Positions 34,080 to 42,886 of a stretch of 64,000 nucleotides of DNA are shown piece by piece (positions within the stretch are counted from its first letter, which is position 1; each line of letters begins with the position of its first letter). Source of the DNA: Glutamicibacter sp. JC586 (lineage in GTDB: Bacteria; Actinomycetota; Actinomycetes; Actinomycetales; Micrococcaceae); assembly GCF_009805585.1 (NCBI RefSeq), contig NZ_VHIN01000022.1:494741-558740 (forward strand), read 5' to 3'. Under the pieces are notes generated by a model. The model saw only the letters and a program-made list of their open reading frames with translations. It ran no database searches and was not told where the DNA came from. The translations under genes and the position numbers were made by a program.

Positions 34080-36620
34080 ATGCGTATTCCACTATCTTGG
34101 CTGCGCGAGTACGCGCAGGTTCCAGCCGATGCATCGGCTGAAGACATCATGGCAGATCTAGTTAAGGTCGGTCTTGAAGAAGAAGACGTCCACCGTCCAA
34201 CCGATGAGCTCTCGGGCCCGATCGTGGTCGGCCAGGTGCTCTCCTTGGAAAAGGAAGTTGCTTCCAACGGCAAGACCATCAACTGGTGCCAGGTCCGAGT
34301 GGTCCCAGAAGGCACCGAGCAGACCCTGACCGGCAAGGGCATCGACCCATCCGGTGTTCAGGGAATTGTCTGCGGCGCGCACAACTTCGTTGAAGGCGAC
34401 AAGGTTGTTGTCACCCTGCCCGGTGCCGTACTGCCTGGGGACTTCAAGATCTCCCCACGCAAGACCTACGGCCACACCTCGGCCGGCATGATCGCTTCAT
34501 CTCGCGAACTGGGCATCGGCGATGACCACGACGGCATCATCGTGCTCTCCAACTACGGGTTGGACCCGGAGCTGGGCACCGATGTCTTCGAGCTGTTCGG
34601 ACTGAACGATCAGGCCGCAGAGATCAACGTAACCCCGGACCGTGGCTACTGCTTCTCGATTCGTGGCGTCGCTCGCGAGTACGCGCTGGCAACCGGAACC
34701 TCCTTCACCGATCCAACTACCACCGTGGTGGTCACTGAAGCTACCGGCGCCGGTCACACCGTGACACTTGCCGACACGGATCCAATTTACGGTGTGCCAG
34801 GGTGCACCCGCTTTGTCACCCGTGAAGTCACCGGCATCAACCCGAGCCTGCCAACTCCACGCTGGATGGCTTCGCGCCTGCAGCTGGCCGGCATGCGTTC
34901 GATCTCGTTGGCCGTGGACATCTCCAACTACGTCATGCTGGAACTCGGCGCACCGTTGCACTTCTACGATGCCGACAAGCTCACCGGTGAGATCACCGTG
35001 CGCCGCGCCAATGCGGGGGAGAAGCTGACCACGCTGGATGAGAAGGAACGCGAGCTTTCCACCGAGGACCTGCTGATCACCGATCAGTCAGGTGCTTTGG
35101 GCATTGCCGGTGTCATGGGTGGGGCTTCGACCGAAGTATCTGAGACCACCAGCCGTGTTTTGATCGAGGCTGCACACTTTGATGCGGTCTCCATCGGTCG
35201 TTCCCGTCGTCGTCATAAGCTACCTTCGGAAGCTTCCAAGCGCTTTGAGCGTGGCGTTGACCCGCACATCATGGCGATTGCAGCTCAGCGCGCGGTGAAC
35301 CTGCTCGTAGAGCTGGCCGGTGGCACCGAAACCACCAACATCACCGACGCTGGTGAACAGCCTGCAGCCACGCAGATCCAGCTACCTGCTGGCTTTGCTA
35401 GCGCACTGATCGGCGTTGATTACACCGACGAGCAGACCGTTGCTGCGCTGGAAGGCATTGGCGCAAGCGTCGATAAGAACAGCACCGGCTTCCTGGTCAC
35501 CGCGCCAAGTTGGCGTCCAGACCTTGCCATCAAGGAAGACCTGGTGGAAGAAGTAGCCCGTGTGGTTGGCTACGACAAGATTCCAGCCACCTTGCCGGTA
35601 GCACCTCCGGGCCGTGGCCTGACTCGTGCGCAGTCCCAGCGTCGTCGCCTGCTTCAGGGCTTGGCAGATGCAGGACTGACCGAGATCCTGTCCTACCCGT
35701 TCGTCTCTGAAGCGCAGAACAACACCTTTGGTGCAGCGGAAGCTGGTACCGAGGTCAAAGCGATCTCCTTGGCCAACCCAATCTCCAAGGAATTCCGCTT
35801 CCTGCGCACCAGCATGTTGCCAGGCCTGTTGGAAACCGCGCGCCGTAACATCGGCCGTGGCTTCCGCGATCTGGCCTTGTACGAGGGCGGCCTCGTATTC
35901 CAGCCGGGTGAGCAGTTGGGTTCTTCAGTTCTTCCTCCACTGGGCGCCAAGCCTAGCGAAGAGGTTCTGGCAGAGCTGTTCAATGGCGTCCCAAATCAGC
36001 CATGGCACCTAGCTGCGGTGTTCACCGGGAACGAAGCATCTGCTGCTGCAGGATTCGCACCACGCGCTTGGGACTGGGCTGACGCACTGGATGCCGCGCG
36101 CACCGTTGCCGACATCCTAGGCGTAGAGCTCGAAGTTGCTCAGGGTAGCCACCAAGCCTTCCACCCAGGCCGAGCTGCGACTTTGAAGGTGGCCGGCGAA
36201 GTTGTTGGATACGCCGGTGAACTGCACCCACAGCTGCTCAAGGATTCGGATCTTCCAGCTCGCACCGTGGCCATGGAACTGAATGCTGCGGCTTTGATGG
36301 AGGCAACTCCTGCCGTTGTTGTTGCACAGCAGTTGTCCACTCAGCCGCTGGCTACTCAGGACGTAGCTTTGGTTGTTGACCAAGACGTTGTTGCTGGTGA
36401 GGTACTTGCTGCCTTGCGCGAAGGAGCCGGAGACCTGCTAGAAGACGTCGCGCTCTTTGACGTCTATCAGGGCAAGGGCATTGAGGATGGCAAGAAGTCT
36501 TTGGCCTTCGGCCTGCGCTTCCGTGCTACCGACCGTACCTTGACCGCTGATGAGGCTTCCGAGGCACGCGCCGCGGCTGTCGCCGTAGCGGCGCAGAAGT
36601 TTGGTGCAACCCAGCGTTAG
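34080..36620 (+). CDS. pheT: Phenylalanine--tRNA ligase, beta subunit
   Basis: The 846-residue structural and editing subunit. Domains in order: an N-terminal EMAP-like tRNA-binding domain (about 40-150), B3/B4 editing domain (about 210-370), B5 domain (about 400-480), the catalytic-like core (about 490-720), and the C-terminal ferredoxin-like anticodon-binding domain (about 750-846, ending in FRATDRTLTADEA). Length is normal. Translated with pheS across a 3-bp gap; transcription ends at the hairpin at 36633-36679. Confidence 0.98.
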   Translation: MRIPLSWLREYAQVPADASAEDIMADLVKVGLEEEDVHRPTDELSGPIVVGQVLSLEKEVASNGKTINWCQVRVVPEGTEQTLTGKGIDPSGVQGIVCGAHNFVEGDKVVVTLPGAVLPGDFKISPRKTYGHTSAGMIASSRELGIGDDHDGIIVLSNYGLDPELGTDVFELFGLNDQAAEINVTPDRGYCFSIRGVAREYALATGTSFTDPTTTVVVTEATGAGHTVTLADTDPIYGVPGCTRFVTREVTGINPSLPTPRWMASRLQLAGMRSISLAVDISNYVMLELGAPLHFYDADKLTGEITVRRANAGEKLTTLDEKERELSTEDLLITDQSGALGIAGVMGGASTEVSETTSRVLIEAAHFDAVSIGRSRRRHKLPSEASKRFERGVDPHIMAIAAQRAVNLLVELAGGTETTNITDAGEQPAATQIQLPAGFASALIGVDYTDEQTVAALEGIGASVDKNSTGFLVTAPSWRPDLAIKEDLVEEVARVVGYDKIPATLPVAPPGRGLTRAQSQRRRLLQGLADAGLTEILSYPFVSEAQNNTFGAAEAGTEVKAISLANPISKEFRFLRTSMLPGLLETARRNIGRGFRDLALYEGGLVFQPGEQLGSSVLPPLGAKPSEEVLAELFNGVPNQPWHLAAVFTGNEASAAAGFAPRAWDWADALDAARTVADILGVELEVAQGSHQAFHPGRAATLKVAGEVVGYAGELHPQLLKDSDLPARTVAMELNAAALMEATPAVVVAQQLSTQPLATQDVALVVDQDVVAGEVLAALREGAGDLLEDVALFDVYQGKGIEDGKKSLAFGLRFRATDRTLTADEASEARAAAVAVAAQKFGATQR

Positions 36621-36632
36621 CGCAAACTGCCG

Positions 36633-36679
36633 ATGCCCCATCGATTGCTCTGAAACTCTATGAGCAAACGGTGGGGCAT
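36633..36679 (+). terminator. Terminator of pheST
   Basis: ATGCCCCA/TGGGGCAT, then CG/CG, then TTGCTC/GAGCAA form a long stem with two mismatches around an 11-nt loop, 12 bp after the pheT stop. Confidence 0.8.
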
Positions 36680-36776
36680 TGCTATTGCCAGTGAATCAAA
36701 AAGTTGTTGTGCGACTACAATTGAACCTGGGTATGGCTCAATCGAGCCACGAGATGAAAAGGTTGTGTGACCGGCA

Positions 36777-36983
36777 GTGAAGGGTCTACGTTCGTGCAGT
36801 GCCGTACTGCTGGTTTTATTCCTCGGACTACTCGCTATTGGTGCGCTGATCGCTGCAGGATGGGGCGTGATTGTCTTCATCGAACGAGGCGCAGGAGCGC
36901 ACCTGAAAGATGAACCAACGCCTAGCTACCAGCCTACGGATGAATCCGAAGACCCGTTACGTCCTTCGAGCTTCGCGCCATAA
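36777..36983 (+). CDS. Small single-pass membrane protein
   Basis: A 68-residue protein from a GTG codon with one strong membrane segment (about residues 8-34) and a Pro/Glu/Asp-rich hydrophilic tail (DEPTPSYQPTDESEDP). It has no known family or motif. It lies after the pheST terminator and converges on a GNAT gene 17 bp away. No clear ribosome-binding site, so moderate confidence only. Confidence 0.45.
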   Translation: MKGLRSCSAVLLVLFLGLLAIGALIAAGWGVIVFIERGAGAHLKDEPTPSYQPTDESEDPLRPSSFAP

Positions 36984-37000
36984 TCGTCGATAAAGGGTAC

Positions 37001-37462
37001 TTAGTCTTGGATCTGGCTCAGGTGTAGGACCAGTATATTTTCAGCCTCATCACGAACGGCGAACCCCAGACGCTCCAAAACTTTGAGCGAAGCGATGTTT
37101 TCGGTCGAGACTCGCGCCATCAATTCGGTGGCACCAACGGTCTTTAGCGCGGAGATGCCAAGAGAAACAATTTTCTTGGCTAATCCTTGACCCCAATGAT
37201 CTGGGGCAATCCAGTAGCCGATTTCTGTGGCCTCTTCACGGGTAACTGCGGTGAACAGTCCCACTCTAGGTCCCTGAAAACGAGCGATAAACCAAGATAT
37301 CCCAGGGCTACTGATCGCAGTATCAATGCGTTCCTTGGTGTACTGAAGGCTCCAGGGTTCACCGTCACCAATAAAAGCAGTGACGCGCTGATCGGCTGCG
37401 AGCGTTGAGATAAATTCCGTGTCGCTGACTCTCAATGCGGTGAGCGATATCGAGGAATCCAT
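37001..37462 (-). CDS. GNAT family N-acetyltransferase
   Basis: A 153-residue GNAT protein with the acetyl-CoA motif A (IAPDHWGQGLAKKIVSLGI) and the following MARVSTENIASLKVLERLGF block that closes the fold. It resembles RimJ/RimL-type acetyltransferases. Substrate unknown. It lies between two convergent or tandem units with a hairpin immediately upstream. Confidence 0.83.
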   Translation of the reverse strand: MDSSISLTALRVSDTEFISTLAADQRVTAFIGDGEPWSLQYTKERIDTAISSPGISWFIARFQGPRVGLFTAVTREEATEIGYWIAPDHWGQGLAKKIVSLGISALKTVGATELMARVSTENIASLKVLERLGFAVRDEAENILVLHLSQIQD

Positions 37463-37516
37463 ATGCTCAGCCTAAAGCAGTGGCACGCGTGGAATCTAAT
37501 GGCGCTTGTTAAAGAA

Positions 37517-37549
37517 CTGTAGGAAACGACCTGTGATCGTTCCCTACAG
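37517..37549 (-). terminator. Terminator of the phosphoribosyltransferase gene
   Basis: CTGTAGGAAACGA pairs with TCGTTCCCTACAG over 13 positions with one mismatch and a 7-nt loop, 13 bp beyond the stop of the minus-strand phosphoribosyltransferase gene. Confidence 0.75.
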
Positions 37550-37562
37550 AAATGAGAAATAT

Positions 37563-38081
37563 TTACTTTGCGGTTGCGGTCACTGGTGGCAGATCAGACC
37601 ATGGGAAGGTGATCCACTTGTCAGTGCGACGCCATTCGAAATCTGGAACCATGATGGTGCGTGGCTTGGTGTAGAGGCAGACGGTCTTGACCTCTGCGCC
37701 CCATGCGGATACCAAATCAACAACCTTTTCCAAGGTGCGGCCCGAGTCCGAGACGTCATCTACGATCAGGATCTTCTTATCGCGAAGGTGGCCATCATCC
37801 AGCATTGGTGGAAGAACAACTGGTTCTGGCAATACGGTGCCGATGCCGGTGTAGAACTCAACGTTTAACGCGCCGCAGGCCTTCACGCCCAAGGCGTAGG
37901 AGATTGAACCTGCCAACAGAAGCCCACCGCGTGCTACCGCAAGGACGATGTCCGGCTCGAAGCCGCTGTCGACAATGGTCTGAGCCAGTTCGCGTGAAGC
38001 CTCGCCGAAAGTATCCCAAGTAAGGATCTCGCGCTCTGGCTCTGAAAGTACGGATGCGCCGGAATCATCAATGCTAGTCAT
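37563..38081 (-). CDS. Phosphoribosyltransferase (xanthine/hypoxanthine-type)
   Basis: A 172-residue type-I PRTase. The PRPP-binding signature is KILIVDDVSDSGRTLEKVV, preceded by the VLAVARGGLLLAG loop. Length and the hydrophobic C-terminal block (WRRTDKWITFPW) resemble the xanthine-guanine/hypoxanthine PRTase group used in purine salvage. The D-D-V-S-D-S-G form is the version with a Ser in the PRPP loop. Base specificity cannot be fixed here. An adenine PRTase is encoded separately at 59349-59897. Confidence 0.85.
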   Translation of the reverse strand: MTSIDDSGASVLSEPEREILTWDTFGEASRELAQTIVDSGFEPDIVLAVARGGLLLAGSISYALGVKACGALNVEFYTGIGTVLPEPVVLPPMLDDGHLRDKKILIVDDVSDSGRTLEKVVDLVSAWGAEVKTVCLYTKPRTIMVPDFEWRRTDKWITFPWSDLPPVTATAK

Positions 38082-38399
38082 TCTGTAATTTTAGCGCTGT
38101 TTTTCAATTGATGGTGCAGAAAGCGATGATGACAATTGGTTTTTCATCACGAGTCCGAGCGCACTTTGCTATTTGAGTAGGAGAATATTCGATGAGTCAT
38201 GTCGCGGTGAGCAGTGCATCACGTCAGATTTGGAGCGGCTAGAATCGATGCTGAAAATAGGCTGAATGTGTTATGTAGGATCTTAAGGGGGCCCGACCCA
38301 ATTTCGAGTAACTGTGCGCTTATATGTTGAATTTTGCTCAAAGAACTTGGGAAACTAGAAGAAGAAGTAAACATTGCCTAGAGCTCGGGAGCGATAACC
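38082..38399. other. AT-rich divergent intergenic region
   Basis: About 318 bp between the divergent phosphoribosyltransferase and DUF5129 genes, visibly richer in A and T than its surroundings. It must hold both promoters. A 16-codon frame at 38192 preceded by TAGGAG is present but has no support as a gene. I see no repeat or hairpin of note. Confidence 0.6.
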
Positions 38400-39914
38400 A
38401 TGTGGCGCACTGTTCGACGTACTCGAGTTGCCAGTTCTCTGGCCGTAATAGCGCTGGCATGTTTGCCTTTGGCAGCTCCGGCTCAGGCACTTTCAACTGT
38501 TCAGATTTCAGCTAGTGAAAACCTTGGCACTGTGACCGTAGATGATACGGCGGACGTCATCAACAAAACGCGGCTAGAAGTCGCGCTTGATAATCTCGAC
38601 TTTAATGAGCCTACGAACGTTGTGGTTTACACCCGGAACGGTCAATACTCTGATGACATCAACACCAAGACCCTGCAGTACGCGAGGTCGACGCATCCTG
38701 AGTGGATTTCAGACAAACCAGATGACTACGGCGACTATTGGGCCGACGGGTTGTTGATCATCACGCTGTCGGTTGAAGGCCGCGGGGACGGCCAAATTGG
38801 CACCTATTTTGGCGAGGATCGCAAAGTTAGCACCAGCCAGATGGAGAGCATCCACGAAGCAGGCTATGACGACTTCAACCTGTCGCGGTGGACCGACGGT
38901 GTGATCGCGGTTGCCGACAAGGCTTCGGCGATCATGAACAGGCCGTGGTACAAAAGCCCCGCCCTTTGGTGGACCGTCGCGGCAGGTGGTGGCGGTGCCG
39001 GTATTGTCTTGATCTCAACAGCGGCGATGCGTTCCGCGCGACGCAAGAGTTTCGCCCAAGAATTACAAAGCGGAACCGAACACCTCACCAACGTCACCAT
39101 GGACCTAGATGAGACGGAAATCGCTGCCAAGACGCTGCCCACCGGGTCAACTCACGCCGCCGAACTTGAACGACGATTTGCCGACTTCCTCTCGAAGTAT
39201 CGTGAATCCTTCGACTCGCAGGCCAAGCTGGAGGCAGCGCAGAAGAAGTACCGTTCCTCAAGCCGTGGCGTGGAGGAGGCTAAGAAGTTCAAGACCGATG
39301 CGCAAAACCTTGATCTCACCGATGACGCCATCATCGCTGCTGCCACGCTCTACACCCGTTCGGCCTCGTGGGAAGATGCCTGGCGCGCGCAGACCAAACC
39401 ACTGGCAGACGATCTTGCCCAAATTTCCACGCTGATCGATGACGTGGAGCCAGAATTGCAGGGCAGCGCTGCGGCACTCGCTTCGTACCGCGAGAGCGCA
39501 ACACAATCGCTGGAATCGCTCGGAACCCAACTGAAGGCTGAACAGCTCGACGTCGATGCGGCCTTGGACCAGCTCTCCGATCTTCGACTCGGGCTGACAG
39601 AGCGTTTGGACGAATTTTCCAAGGCTCAAATCGAAGCCTATGCGCAGAATGAAGACGAGAAGGAAGAAATGCGTAAGGAAATGGAACGCTCCCGCTATTC
39701 CACCACGGGCTACAGCCCGCGTAGCGGAACCATCCTGGACGTACTAAACCCCGGAGCGCTGTACTGGAGCGTTGGGAGCTACAACGCTGGCTATAGCGCA
39801 GGAACCAACTCGGTAGATCAATCCCGCCAATCCGCTAGCTCATCCGGGTCGGTATCTACCGGATATTCCGGTGGCGGTAGTTTCTCAGGCTCCGGTGGAT
39901 CCTCGCGGTTCTAA
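38400..39914 (+). CDS. DUF5129/TPM-like secreted membrane protein
   Basis: A 504-residue exported protein. It has a signal peptide (about 1-31, ending APAQALS), a TPM-like extracellular domain (about 35-185, with VVVYTRNGQYSDDIN and YWADGLLIITLSVEGR), and one membrane segment (about 188-210). A long charged, coiled-coil-prone region follows (about 215-425), and then a Ser/Gly-rich tail ending GGGSFSGSGGSSRF. This matches a family (DUF5129) I associate with Micrococcaceae; function unknown. The Gly/Ser tail resembles that of YgcG/TPM proteins. The phosphopantetheinyl transferase gene starts 10 bp after its stop, so they may be co-transcribed. Confidence 0.75.
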   Translation: MWRTVRRTRVASSLAVIALACLPLAAPAQALSTVQISASENLGTVTVDDTADVINKTRLEVALDNLDFNEPTNVVVYTRNGQYSDDINTKTLQYARSTHPEWISDKPDDYGDYWADGLLIITLSVEGRGDGQIGTYFGEDRKVSTSQMESIHEAGYDDFNLSRWTDGVIAVADKASAIMNRPWYKSPALWWTVAAGGGGAGIVLISTAAMRSARRKSFAQELQSGTEHLTNVTMDLDETEIAAKTLPTGSTHAAELERRFADFLSKYRESFDSQAKLEAAQKKYRSSSRGVEEAKKFKTDAQNLDLTDDAIIAAATLYTRSASWEDAWRAQTKPLADDLAQISTLIDDVEPELQGSAAALASYRESATQSLESLGTQLKAEQLDVDAALDQLSDLRLGLTERLDEFSKAQIEAYAQNEDEKEEMRKEMERSRYSTTGYSPRSGTILDVLNPGALYWSVGSYNAGYSAGTNSVDQSRQSASSSGSVSTGYSGGGSFSGSGGSSRF

Positions 39915-39924
39915 GCATCAACCC

Positions 39925-40596
39925 ATGCAAATTTTTTCCAAGCTATTACCTGTCGCTGTAAGCGTGGTCGAGACGCGAACCGAGCTTGATGCCGGGCCCA
40001 GATTCTGGCAAGAGGATCAGTACGTGGCCGACGCGGTCGAGGCCCGTCAACGGGAGTTCCGCACCGTGCGCATTTGCGCTCGCCAAGCACTAGCCCAGTT
40101 TGGGCACGGCAATCACGTCCTGGTACCCGATAAGCAAAGGGCGCCGGTGTGGCCTCCGAATATTGTGGGCAGCATGACGCATGCAGCCGGGCTGCGAGCC
40201 GCTGCAGTGGCCAGCACCGGTGATTTTAGCGGTATCGGAATCGATGCCGAACCGCATCAGGCGCTGCCTGCAGAAGTGGTCGACATGATCCTGTTGCCGG
40301 AAGAACAGCGCTTGGCCTCCGCACTGCAAGCTGAAGATCCCAGCATCGCGTGGGACAAATTGATGTTCAGCGCCAAGGAAAGCGTCTTCAAAACGTGGTA
40401 TCCACTGGCGCGGCGCTGGCTTGATTTTCTTGAATGCGAGATCACGGTCGGTCAACAGCCAGGAGTTTTCACCGCTAGAATCCTGCAGGTCAACCCCGTA
40501 CACAGCGGGGTTGACCTGTCAGTGCTTGGTGGGAAATGGGTCAGCGAATCCCGGGTGGGCGATGGCCTGCTGGCCACCGCGATTACCGTGCGGTAA
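39925..40596 (+). CDS. 4'-phosphopantetheinyl transferase superfamily protein
   Basis: A 223-residue EntD/Npt-like transferase that attaches phosphopantetheine from CoA to a carrier-protein serine. The catalytic motifs are intact: GIGIDAE at residues 103-109 (metal-binding D107 and E109) and KLMFSAKESVFKTW at 145-158. The ATG start is chosen because the upstream in-frame codons overlap the preceding gene. It converges, with a 13-bp gap, on a minus-strand run whose first gene encodes the only carrier-protein domain seen in this window (42887-46846), so that enzyme is its probable client. Sequence alone does not rule out other clients. Confidence 0.9.
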   Translation: MQIFSKLLPVAVSVVETRTELDAGPRFWQEDQYVADAVEARQREFRTVRICARQALAQFGHGNHVLVPDKQRAPVWPPNIVGSMTHAAGLRAAAVASTGDFSGIGIDAEPHQALPAEVVDMILLPEEQRLASALQAEDPSIAWDKLMFSAKESVFKTWYPLARRWLDFLECEITVGQQPGVFTARILQVNPVHSGVDLSVLGGKWVSESRVGDGLLATAITVR

Positions 40597-40609
40597 AAAC
40601 TGAAACGTC

Positions 40610-41506
40610 CTAGAACTCTTCGCCATGGGTGATGACGTTCGCGGCGCGACCCACAATGTGTGGATCCGGGGAACCTACCAACTCGTGGTTTTTGCCCTTG
40701 TAATCGAAGCGGTCCAAAACGTGCCGCATCGCCTGAAGACGAGCACGCTTCTTGTCGTTAGATTTCACCACAGTCCACGGCGCATGGTCGGTGTCGGTTT
40801 TTAGGAACATTTGTTTTTTCGCCTCGGTGTACTTCTCCCACTTGTCTAATGACTCAAGATCCATGGGGGAGAGCTTCCACTGGCGCACTGGGTCGATCCG
40901 ACGAATGGTGAAGCGGGTGAGCTGTTCACTGGCCGAAACCGAGAACCAGAATTTCACTAGGTCGATTCCTTCATCTACCACCATCTTTTCAAAGGACGGG
41001 GTTTGCTCCAGGAAATGCTCAACTTGTTCTGGCGTACAGAACCCCATGACACGCTCGACCCCGGCACGGTTATACCAAGAGCGATCAAAAAGAACGATCT
41101 CTCCGGCTGAGGGGAAGTGCTGCACATAGCGCTGGTAGTACCACTGGGTGGATTCGCGTTCGCTCGGTTTTTCCAGTGCTACGACGCGTGCCCCACGAGG
41201 ATTCAGGTGCTCGGTGAAGCGCTTGATCGTCCCGCCCTTGCCGGCAGCGTCCCGGCCTTCGAAGACAATCATGATGCGACGTCCATTGGCTTTGGCCCAC
41301 TTCTGCAACTTGAGCAACTCAATTTGCAAGGCACGCTTTTCCACTTCGTAGGTGTCGCGGTCAAGCTTTTGACCGTAAGGGTAATCCTCACGCCACGTAT
41401 CAACCACGCTGCCGTCCGCTCGGAGTAACACCGGATCGTCATCATCATCGTCCAGTACCGTAAAGCCGCGGAAGGCTTCGTCGATCAGGGGAACTTCTAC
41501 ACTCAT
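40610..41506 (-). CDS. ppk2: Polyphosphate kinase 2 (PPK2 family)
   Basis: Uses polyphosphate to phosphorylate nucleoside mono- or diphosphates. The 298-residue single-domain protein has the PPK2 Walker A form EGRDAAGKGG (residues 83-92) and the Walker B-lid motif LFDRSWYNRAGVERVMGFC (from 139), and the lid region KWSPMDL-like WKLSPMDLESLDKW. An Asp run (D19-D24) lies near the N-terminus. It is 66 bp downstream of the M1 peptidase gene on the same strand, so probably co-transcribed. It could regenerate ATP for the ATP-hungry adenylation enzyme upstream; this is inference. Confidence 0.93.
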   Translation of the reverse strand: MSVEVPLIDEAFRGFTVLDDDDDDPVLLRADGSVVDTWREDYPYGQKLDRDTYEVEKRALQIELLKLQKWAKANGRRIMIVFEGRDAAGKGGTIKRFTEHLNPRGARVVALEKPSERESTQWYYQRYVQHFPSAGEIVLFDRSWYNRAGVERVMGFCTPEQVEHFLEQTPSFEKMVVDEGIDLVKFWFSVSASEQLTRFTIRRIDPVRQWKLSPMDLESLDKWEKYTEAKKQMFLKTDTDHAPWTVVKSNDKKRARLQAMRHVLDRFDYKGKNHELVGSPDPHIVGRAANVITHGEEF

Positions 41507-41572
41507 ACTCGTAAGCCTAAGATTTCTAAATTAACGGTCAGTGAACTGGTTTTGAACCCGGATGCGGTGAAT

Positions 41573-42874
41573 TTAGGCCGGGAAATCGGGCAACGCGAGT
41601 TCGTCAAGCCACTGCTCCAAGATGGAGCTAACGTCGACTCCGAGCGCATGTTTTTTGACGTGCTCGGTGAATTTATTGGTGTCCACACTCTTGTGCTGAT
41701 AGGTGCCGGTCCAGTCCTGAAGCATGGCGTAGAAGGTTTGGTCGCCCAAGGCCTTCATCAACGCGTACAGGGTGAGTGCCCCGCGTTTGTAGACGCGGTC
41801 ATCAAACATGTCCTCGGGCCCGGGGTCGCCGATTTGCAGATCTTGGGGGAGCTCATCCAACATCTTGTATGCTGCGCGCGCACGCTGCTCCAGGGACATG
41901 ATGCCGGCTTGATCCGAATAGACCCACTCACTGAAGCAGGCGAATCCTTCATTGAGCCAGATATCTTGCCAGCGATCCGGGGTCAACGAATTGCCGAACC
42001 ACTGGTGAGCAAATTCATGGGCGATAAGCCGCTGTGCTTCCCAGTCCAAGGACAGATGATTCCGACCAAAAATGCTCATGCCTTGAGCTTCCAGGGGAAT
42101 TTCAAGCTCGTCATCAACCACAACGATCTTGTAATGCTCGAAGGGGTAGGGACCGAACTTTTTTTCAAAGATTTCGGCCATGTCGCCTTGTTTGGCAAAA
42201 GCCCCGCGCACCGGCAGATCGGTGCCCGGTACTGCGTACGCCACAAGATGCCCACCGCGATCAAAGGAAATTTCGCGGTAGCGACCGATCTGTAAGGTCG
42301 CAAGGTAGGTGGCCATGGGTTCGCGCTGCTCATGCACCCAGGTTTCACGGGTGGCCGCACGACGATGAGAAATCAAATTACCGTTAGCAACAACGCGATA
42401 TCCAGCATCCGTGGAGATTTCAAATCGGTAGGAGGACTTATGGCTGGGATGATCGTTGCAAGGGAACCACGTTGAGGCGCCAACCGGCTGACCAGAAACT
42501 AGAACACCATCGGTGAGTTCTTCCCAGCCCACTTCGCCCCACAACGAATTATCAACGCTGGGGTTACCCGCGTAGCGAAGCTGAAGTTCGATGTGTTCGC
42601 CGGCCTTAACCTGGCTTGGGGTGGAAACCACCACCCGGTGATGCTTTTTGCCCACCGAAACTTTACGACCTTGGCAGGTGGCCTTACTGACCTTCAGCCC
42701 GTTGAGGTTAAGTTCAATTTCGTTGAGGTCTTCGAGCGCACGAATCAGCAGTGTAGCGCGACCATCAAGATGGTTGCTGGCCAGCTTCACTACGAGATTC
42801 ACGTCGTAGTGCTCGACCGTATATGTTCCTGAGCCATAGTGTTTGGTGTAATCATCGAGTATGCGATGGGGCAT
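41573..42874 (-). CDS. M1-family zinc aminopeptidase (candidate poly-lysine-degrading enzyme)
   Basis: A 433-residue metallopeptidase with the HExxH zinc motif at H286-E287-H290 (AHEFAHQWFGN) and the third ligand E309 in WLNEGFA. It is a shortened M1 form lacking the C-terminal HEAT-like domain. The usual G-A/G-M-E-N exopeptidase motif is replaced by LEAQGMSIFG, a variation seen in short actinobacterial M1 proteins. No signal peptide, so cytoplasmic. It starts 12 bp after the NRPS-like gene. In Streptomyces, epsilon-poly-lysine-degrading enzymes are M1-type Zn aminopeptidases, in some cases next to the synthetase, so a role in trimming or detoxifying the product is plausible. Confidence 0.9.
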   Translation of the reverse strand: MPHRILDDYTKHYGSGTYTVEHYDVNLVVKLASNHLDGRATLLIRALEDLNEIELNLNGLKVSKATCQGRKVSVGKKHHRVVVSTPSQVKAGEHIELQLRYAGNPSVDNSLWGEVGWEELTDGVLVSGQPVGASTWFPCNDHPSHKSSYRFEISTDAGYRVVANGNLISHRRAATRETWVHEQREPMATYLATLQIGRYREISFDRGGHLVAYAVPGTDLPVRGAFAKQGDMAEIFEKKFGPYPFEHYKIVVVDDELEIPLEAQGMSIFGRNHLSLDWEAQRLIAHEFAHQWFGNSLTPDRWQDIWLNEGFACFSEWVYSDQAGIMSLEQRARAAYKMLDELPQDLQIGDPGPEDMFDDRVYKRGALTLYALMKALGDQTFYAMLQDWTGTYQHKSVDTNKFTEHVKKHALGVDVSSILEQWLDELALPDFPA

Positions 42875-42886
42875 AACTATGTATCC

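Noticed and set aside
38192..38242. A 16-codon frame with a good TAGGAG upstream
   Set aside because: Too short to judge, no conservation information, and inside a promoter region.
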